Assembly: GCF_019061365.1 (NCBI RefSeq)
Contig: NZ_JAHPPD010000012.1
Span: forward strand, 1 to 38,795
From: Lentilactobacillus dabitei
GTDB lineage: Bacteria; Bacillota; Bacilli; Lactobacillales; Lactobacillaceae
DNA length: 38,795 bases
Direction: 5' to 3'
The notes under the pieces are model-generated. The model worked only from the letters and a program-made list of their open reading frames with translations. It was not told the DNA's origin and searched no databases. The position numbers were made by a program, and so were the translations under genes. Shown piece after piece: positions 34,473 through 38,795 of the stretch (positions are counted from its first letter, which is position 1; each line of letters opens with the position of its first letter).

Positions 34473-35144
34473 ATGGTATTAAGTCCACAAGACATTCACA
34501 ACAAAGAATTTTCGACCAAATTAAGGGGTTACAATATTGATGAGGTTAATGATTTCTTAGACCAAATTATTAAAGACTACCAAATTGTCCTTCAAGAGAA
34601 TAAGGATCTCTCATCGAAACTTGACGAGTCAAAGGACAAATTATCATATTTCAATGATTTGAAGGATTCCTTGAACCAGTCAATCTTGGTTGCCCAAGAG
34701 GCTGCTGATAAGGTTAAGACCAACTCTAAGAAGGAAGCTGAAATTACCAACCGGGAAGCCCAAAAGAAAGCTGACGACATTTTGAATGCCGCTGACGAAA
34801 AGGCTAATAATATTCTGGAAGAAGCTTCCAAGCGAGCTAAGAAGTTGGCCATTGAGACTGATGACTTACGGAAAAATACCAGAGTTTTCCGCCAACGGCT
34901 CCAAGTGATGTTGGAAAGTCAGCTTGAAGTGATCAAGGGATCAGATTGGGATCATCTGGTTGAAGAAACCCCGACGACGACTTATGAGGACATCGAAAAA
35001 GTTGTTGGCAGCCTTGACAACCACACAAATTCAGGGTTAAAATCAGAAACCAAACAGGATAATGATGCGGACACGGTGGTAGATGCAACAACGACCGAGG
35101 ATCCAAGCAAAACGGTTGTGTATTACCCCAACGACGCAAAGTAA
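34473..35144 (+). CDS. divIVA: Cell-division/polarity protein DivIVA
   Basis: A 223-residue coiled-coil protein. The conserved N-terminus LSPQDIHNKEFSTKLRGYN is the curvature-sensing membrane-binding part, with NIDEVNDFLDQIIKDY following. Heptad-rich coiled coils run from about 30 to 150, with Lys/Glu/Ala repeats. The C-terminal 60 residues are acidic and disordered. DivIVA marks septa and poles and recruits other factors. The ATG follows AGGAGGGGTTG. It closes the division cluster and is followed by the T-box leader of ileS. Confidence 0.95.
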   Translation: MVLSPQDIHNKEFSTKLRGYNIDEVNDFLDQIIKDYQIVLQENKDLSSKLDESKDKLSYFNDLKDSLNQSILVAQEAADKVKTNSKKEAEITNREAQKKADDILNAADEKANNILEEASKRAKKLAIETDDLRKNTRVFRQRLQVMLESQLEVIKGSDWDHLVEETPTTTYEDIEKVVGSLDNHTNSGLKSETKQDNDADTVVDATTTEDPSKTVVYYPNDAK

Positions 35145-35149
35145 ATATT

Positions 35150-35345
35150 TTGAATCGATTAGAGACCAGAAAGTTTATTGGTTGACACGTAAGCGAGCTA
35201 AAGATGGTGAAAGTTTAGCAGTCAACAATCAATGAATAGATCAGCTCTAGTACATAAATCGATTGCTTTTAGAGAGAATTGCAAAATTCTAAATTTGGGT
35301 GGTACCACGAAGAGTCTTCGTCCCTAGCGGCGAGGGCTCTTTTTG
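35150..35345 (+). promoter_or_regulatory. T-box leader, isoleucine type, controlling ileS
   Basis: The highly conserved T-box TGGGTGGTACCACGA is at 35296-35310, whose TGGT can pair with the ACCA end of uncharged tRNA. The terminator lies immediately after: AGAG-rich stem, loop around AGCGGCG and CTCTTTTT (about 35311-35345). Stem I is closed by AATCGATT at 35153-35160 and 35257-35264. An ATC at 35240-35242, inside the 3' side of stem I next to CTCT, is the likely isoleucine specifier. The downstream gene is ileS, in agreement. When tRNA-Ile is charged, transcription ends; when uncharged, ileS is expressed. Confidence 0.92.
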
Positions 35346-35358
35346 CTAGAGTGCTGAT

Positions 35359-35453
35359 CCAAGCGGTTAGAAACTGGAACATAAGTCGGCTCCAACGTCA
35401 ATCCTGATTTTGGGATTGATGTTGGAGGTGCTTATGTGGAAGTTTCTGCTTGG
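35359..35453 (+). repeat. Very long hairpin between the T-box terminator and ileS
   Basis: Two arms of about 45 bases (35359-35404 and 35412-35453) are complementary over AGAAACT, ACATAAG, CTCCAAC and TCAATCC with a few mismatches and one four-base bulge, around a loop of about seven bases. It begins with CCAAGC and ends with GCTTGG. It is transcribed as part of the ileS leader. Confidence 0.8.
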
Positions 35454-35555
35454 AGAAGCACGTTTCCACTAGGCCGCCAAAAGTTGAAATCCTGGGTTTG
35501 GATTTTAATGAGAAGTTCTCAGGTAGCAAGCGGCTGAGCGCGTTTCCATGACCCA
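35454..35555 (+). repeat. Structured repeat segment upstream of ileS
   Basis: GCACGTTTCCA (35458-35468) and GCGCGTTTCCA (35538-35548) form an 11-base direct repeat with one change. GCCGC (35473-35477) can pair with GCGGC (35530-35534), enclosing TGAAATCC/GGATTTTA. It adjoins the long hairpin, and the two may be one non-coding repeat element. Confidence 0.5.
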
Positions 35556-35622
35556 ATTTAAGAAAATCCATCGGCCCCATCATTATCCTGAAAACAAACA
35601 ATTTAAGAAGGGAAGTCAAACA

Positions 35623-38436
35623 ATGCGGGTAAAAGATACATTAAACTTAGGCAAAACAAAGTTCAAAATGCGCGGCAATCTTCCTGTTAAAGAAGTCGAC
35701 CGACAAAAAGCATGGGACGAAAACCATGTTTATCAACAAAGACAAAAATTAAACGAGGGCAAACCAACCTTTGTCCTCCACGATGGCCCTCCATATGCCA
35801 ATGGTGATATCCATATGGGTCACGCGATGAATAAAATTTCAAAGGATATTATTGTTCGATACAAGTCAATGAGTGGTTATCGGGCACCTTACGTTCCCGG
35901 TTGGGACACTCATGGATTACCAATCGAACAAAAATTAACCCAAGCTGGTTATGATCGTAAGAAAATGTCCACTAACGATTTCCGAAAGCTCTGTCGTGAG
36001 TATGCCTTAAAGCAAGTTGAACGGCAAAAGGCAGAATTTAAACGACTGGGAGTTGCTGGTGATTGGGATAATCCTTATTTGACTTTGAAACCTGAATTCG
36101 AAGCCCAAGAAATTCGGGTGTTTGGTGCATTTGCCAAACGTGGGTTGATTTACAAGGGTAAAAAGCCCGTTTACTGGTCGTGGTCGTCAGAATCTGCTCT
36201 AGCTGAAGCCGAAGTTGAATATCACGATATTACTTCCCCAACTGCCTTTTATGGCGAAAAAGTTGTTGATGGAAAAGGTGTCTTGAATAATGACACGACG
36301 TTCATGGTTGTCTGGACAACGACGCCATGGACCATCCCAGCTTCTGAAGGAATTACCGTTGATGCGGGATTTGATTATTCTGTTGTTCAACCAGAGGGTG
36401 ATGACCGTCACTTTGTGATTGCCAGTGAATTGGTCAACAAGGTTTCTGAATTGGTTGGCTGGAAGAATGTTAAGACTCTCAAAACGGTTAAGGGCCAAGA
36501 ACTGGAAGGTATTCTTGCAGAACACCCATTTGATCATAGTCGAAAATTATTGACGATGTTAGGTGACTTCGTTGATTTGGAAGAAGGTACTGGATTAGTC
36601 CATACCGCTCCTGGATATGGTGAAGATGACTTTAACATTGGCCGCAAATATGGGCTTGATATTTTTGCGCCAGTTGATGATAAAGGATATTTGACCGAAG
36701 AGTCCGGTAAAGACTTTGCTGGGGTCTTTTATGATGACGCCAACAAGATTGCCTTGGATAAATTAAAAGAGGCTAACTTGTTACTCCGATACATGCCGTT
36801 GAAGCATAGTTACCCATTTGACTGGCGAACCAAGAAGCCAATCATCTTCCGGGCAACACCTCAGTGGTTCGCCTCAGTTGATAAGATCAAAGACGACATT
36901 TTGAAATCGCTTGACGACGTTCAGTTCTTCCCTGACTGGGGGAAAGTTCGTCTGGCCAACATGATCAAAAACCGTGGCGACTGGGTTATCTCCAGACAAC
37001 GGGTTTGGGGTGTGCCGCTACCAATCTTCTATGGTGAAGATGGTGAAGCGATTATCACTGAAGAAACCATCAACCACGTTGCTGATTTGTTTGAGAAGCA
37101 CGGTTCAGACATTTGGTTCGAAAAGGATGCCAAAGACTTATTACCAGCCGGCTTTAAGAGCGAGCATTCACCAAACGGCAAGTTTACTAAAGAAAACGAC
37201 ATTATGGATGTGTGGTTTGATTCAGGTTCATCTCATCAGGGAGTTCTTGAGGAAAGAGACGATTTAACTTATCCTGCTGATATGTACTTGGAAGGCTCCG
37301 ACCAATATCGTGGCTGGTTCAATTCAAGCCTGATTACCAGTGTTGCTGTTTCGAACAAAGCACCATATAAACAAGTCTTATCACAAGGATTCACCCTTGA
37401 TGGTCAAGGCCACAAGATGAGTAAATCACTTGGAAACACAATTGCACCAATTGACGTGATTAAGAAGATGGGAGCAGAAATTATCCGTCTTTGGGTGACA
37501 TCAGTTGATACTTCCGCTGATGTTCGTGTAAGTACCGAAAACTTCGTGAAGGTTTCAGATTCGTATAAGAAGATCCGCAACACGATGCGTTACTTACTTG
37601 CCAACGTTTCCGACTTTGATCCAAAGAGGGATGCTGTGCCATTTGATCAATTGGAAACTCAAGATCAATACATGATGATTCTATTGAACAAGTTCTTGGG
37701 AGAAGCTCGTGATTGTTACGAAAAGTACGACTTCTTGGATTTGAACAAGAAATTGGTTAGTTTTATTTCAACCGATTTGTCTGCGTTCTATCTGGATATT
37801 GCCAAGGATATTGTCTATATTGATCGCAAGGATGGTCACAAGCGCCGTTCAATGCAAACAGTAATGTATGACGCAGCTGTGACCTTAACTAAGTTAATGA
37901 CCCCAGTGTTACCTCATACGACCGAGGAAATCTGGCCATTCTTGAAGGAACCAGAAGAATTCGTGCAGCTAACGGACATTCCAGAACCACAACATTTTGA
38001 CAATGATGCGACAATCTTGGCAAATTGGAACAAGTTCATGACCTACCGAGACGATGTCTTGAAGGTGCTTGAAGAAGCTCGGGACGCCAAGCAAATTGGT
38101 AAATCCTCAGAAGCCAAATTGACGATTTATGCGACGTCAGAGGTTGCTGATTTATTCGAAAGCCTCCACACCGATTTGGCGACGGTCCTGATGGTTTCTC
38201 AGCTGGAGGTTACCGACTTCACTGACGCGCCAGATAACAGCACTAAGTTTGACAGTGACGGCTTGGCATTGTTGGTTGAAAAGGCCGATGGTCAAGTTTG
38301 TGAACGTTGCCGGTTGACTAAAACCGATGTTGGTGCTGATAGTGACTACCCAACATTCTGTCAATCATGTGCGGAAATTGTCCGTAGTGAATTCCCTGAA
38401 ACCGCTACTGAAGGCTTTACAGACAAAAAAGATTAA
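35623..38436 (+). CDS. ileS: Isoleucine-tRNA ligase
   Basis: A 937-residue class I aminoacyl-tRNA synthetase. The HIGH-box variant is HMGH in [11 protein letters not shown] (about 57-67). The CP1 editing domain contains [11 protein letters not shown]. The KMSKS loop ([10 protein letters not shown]) is at about 595-604. The C-terminal zinc finger is CERCRLTK ... FCQSCAEIV (about 889-920). The ATG at 35623 follows AAGAAGGGAAG; the frame opening at 35548 lies in the leader repeats. A T-box upstream controls it. Length is typical for bacterial IleRS. Confidence 0.97.
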   Translation: MRVKDTLNLGKTKFKMRGNLPVKEVDRQKAWDENHVYQQRQKLNEGKPTFVLHDGPPYANGDIHMGHAMNKISKDIIVRYKSMSGYRAPYVPGWDTHGLPIEQKLTQAGYDRKKMSTNDFRKLCREYALKQVERQKAEFKRLGVAGDWDNPYLTLKPEFEAQEIRVFGAFAKRGLIYKGKKPVYWSWSSESALAEAEVEYHDITSPTAFYGEKVVDGKGVLNNDTTFMVVWTTTPWTIPASEGITVDAGFDYSVVQPEGDDRHFVIASELVNKVSELVGWKNVKTLKTVKGQELEGILAEHPFDHSRKLLTMLGDFVDLEEGTGLVHTAPGYGEDDFNIGRKYGLDIFAPVDDKGYLTEESGKDFAGVFYDDANKIALDKLKEANLLLRYMPLKHSYPFDWRTKKPIIFRATPQWFASVDKIKDDILKSLDDVQFFPDWGKVRLANMIKNRGDWVISRQRVWGVPLPIFYGEDGEAIITEETINHVADLFEKHGSDIWFEKDAKDLLPAGFKSEHSPNGKFTKENDIMDVWFDSGSSHQGVLEERDDLTYPADMYLEGSDQYRGWFNSSLITSVAVSNKAPYKQVLSQGFTLDGQGHKMSKSLGNTIAPIDVIKKMGAEIIRLWVTSVDTSADVRVSTENFVKVSDSYKKIRNTMRYLLANVSDFDPKRDAVPFDQLETQDQYMMILLNKFLGEARDCYEKYDFLDLNKKLVSFISTDLSAFYLDIAKDIVYIDRKDGHKRRSMQTVMYDAAVTLTKLMTPVLPHTTEEIWPFLKEPEEFVQLTDIPEPQHFDNDATILANWNKFMTYRDDVLKVLEEARDAKQIGKSSEAKLTIYATSEVADLFESLHTDLATVLMVSQLEVTDFTDAPDNSTKFDSDGLALLVEKADGQVCERCRLTKTDVGADSDYPTFCQSCAEIVRSEFPETATEGFTDKKD

Positions 38437-38503
38437 GATCCTTTAGAATTCAGAAGAGATTTTTGAAATTCTATTTTATATTTAATCCTTAAACAGTAAA
38501 ATG

Positions 38504-38543
38504 AAGCTAGTGACAATTAATTTTGTGCTAGCTTTATTTTTTT
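38504..38543 (+). terminator. ileS terminator
   Basis: AAGCTAG (38504-38510) and CTAGCTT (38528-38534) form a 7-bp stem, followed by TATTTTTTT. It lies about 68 bases after the ileS stop. Confidence 0.8.
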
Positions 38544-38754
38544 GTGATGGTGAATAGTAATCGGAATCTAAGTACTGTGCAGCGGGATTCTGAGTTTGAG
38601 CTTTTATCATCCGAGGTTGTGTGTTAGCAAGCGATAAGATAAGTGGTTCGATGCGTAGGTTAAATGCTTACCGAGACAGTTTCTATAATTGAGCAAGAAA
38701 ATAGAAGTTAGTACTTTTGGGTCAAAGTCAAATCGTATTGATGGCGACTTATGA

Positions 38755-38780
38755 GCATCACCGAAAGGTGATGCTTTTTT
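38755..38780 (+). terminator. Compact terminator near the window end
   Basis: GCATCACC (38755-38762), a GAAA tetraloop and GGTGATGC (38767-38774), followed by six T. It is a perfect intrinsic terminator, but no gene precedes it before ileS. It may end an unseen small RNA from the 38550-38750 stretch. Confidence 0.85.
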
Positions 38781-38795
38781 GTTATTAGGCATGAA

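Larger units (their letters stand above)
38437..38795. other. Gene-free region after ileS
   Basis: About 360 bases to the window end. It holds two terminator-like hairpins, listed separately. A 61-codon minus-strand reading frame (38607-38792) runs through the second hairpin and has no ribosome-binding site I can defend, so I do not call it. No RNA gene is recognised between them. Confidence 0.5.

Noticed and set aside
35398-35619. 73-codon minus-strand frame in the ileS leader
   Set aside because: It spans one half of the long hairpin and has no domain or start signal; a by-product of the repeat.
38607-38792. 61-codon minus-strand frame at the window end
   Set aside because: It runs straight through a perfect terminator hairpin, has no ribosome-binding site in view, and has no recognisable domain.
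1-38795. CRISPR array, tRNA or rRNA genes, prophage or insertion sequences
   Set aside because: Reading through all gaps I saw no regularly spaced direct repeats, no tRNA-like cloverleaf and no transposase, integrase or phage gene. A covariance-model search would be needed to exclude small RNAs.

Overview
The window is a chromosomal segment of a low-to-moderate GC Firmicute, most probably a member of the Lactobacillaceae. Reasons are the gene order and protein types: the Bacillus-type spx-mecA-coiA-pepF-spxH-relQ-nadK-rluD neighbourhood, a CiaRH-type two-component system, and a Gram-positive dcw cluster running from mraZ to divIVA and followed by a T-box-controlled ileS. Genus is not resolved; a Lentilactobacillus-like species is a guess. 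I see no rRNA, tRNA, CRISPR array, prophage or transposase gene.

Region 1 (1-2.7 kb): a terminator, a small protein of unknown role and a divergent metallo-beta-lactamase-fold hydrolase whose promoter carries a perfect palindrome, then spx and mecA. Region 2 (2.8-9.1 kb): an accessory cell-envelope block. On the minus strand is a three-gene sugar-modification operon: gtrA (flippase-like), ykcB (GT39-like membrane glycosyltransferase) and ykcC (GT2 polyprenyl-phosphate sugar synthase). Divergent from it is a response regulator/histidine kinase pair closely resembling CiaR/CiaH. A CiaR-like direct repeat lies upstream of gtrA. ykcC has two compensating homopolymer frameshifts, and gtrA has no ATG/GTG/TTG at its expected start. 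Near-identical 30-bp repeats in opposite orientation flank this block. Region 3 (9.1-17 kb): gshA (ligase only) on the minus strand, coiA, pepF, spxH (minus), then the overlapping relQ-nadK-rluD operon. The content suggests thiol/redox and proteolysis control: Spx, its ClpXP adaptor SpxH, MecA, gamma-glutamylcysteine synthesis, (p)ppGpp and NADP supply.

Region 4 (17.1-21.7 kb): rlmA, trmL, a DNA translocase (FtsK/SpoIIIE), a 37-residue membrane protein on the minus strand and a DUF3397-type membrane protein. Region 5 (21.8-35.1 kb): the division and cell-wall cluster mraZ-rsmH-ftsL-ftsI-mraY-murD-murG-divIB-ftsA-ftsZ-sepF-yggT-ylmH-divIVA, all on the plus strand. It is preceded by four 10-bp-phased GTGG boxes that look like the MraZ operator. 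Region 6 (35.1-38.8 kb): an isoleucine T-box, an unusual long hairpin-rich leader, ileS and two terminators.

Most of the window is conserved housekeeping sequence, and I found no wholly new system. The points most worth checking are the possibly disabled GtrA/YkcB/YkcC system with its CiaR-like site, the flanking repeat family, the ileS leader hairpin and the small operator-like sites.
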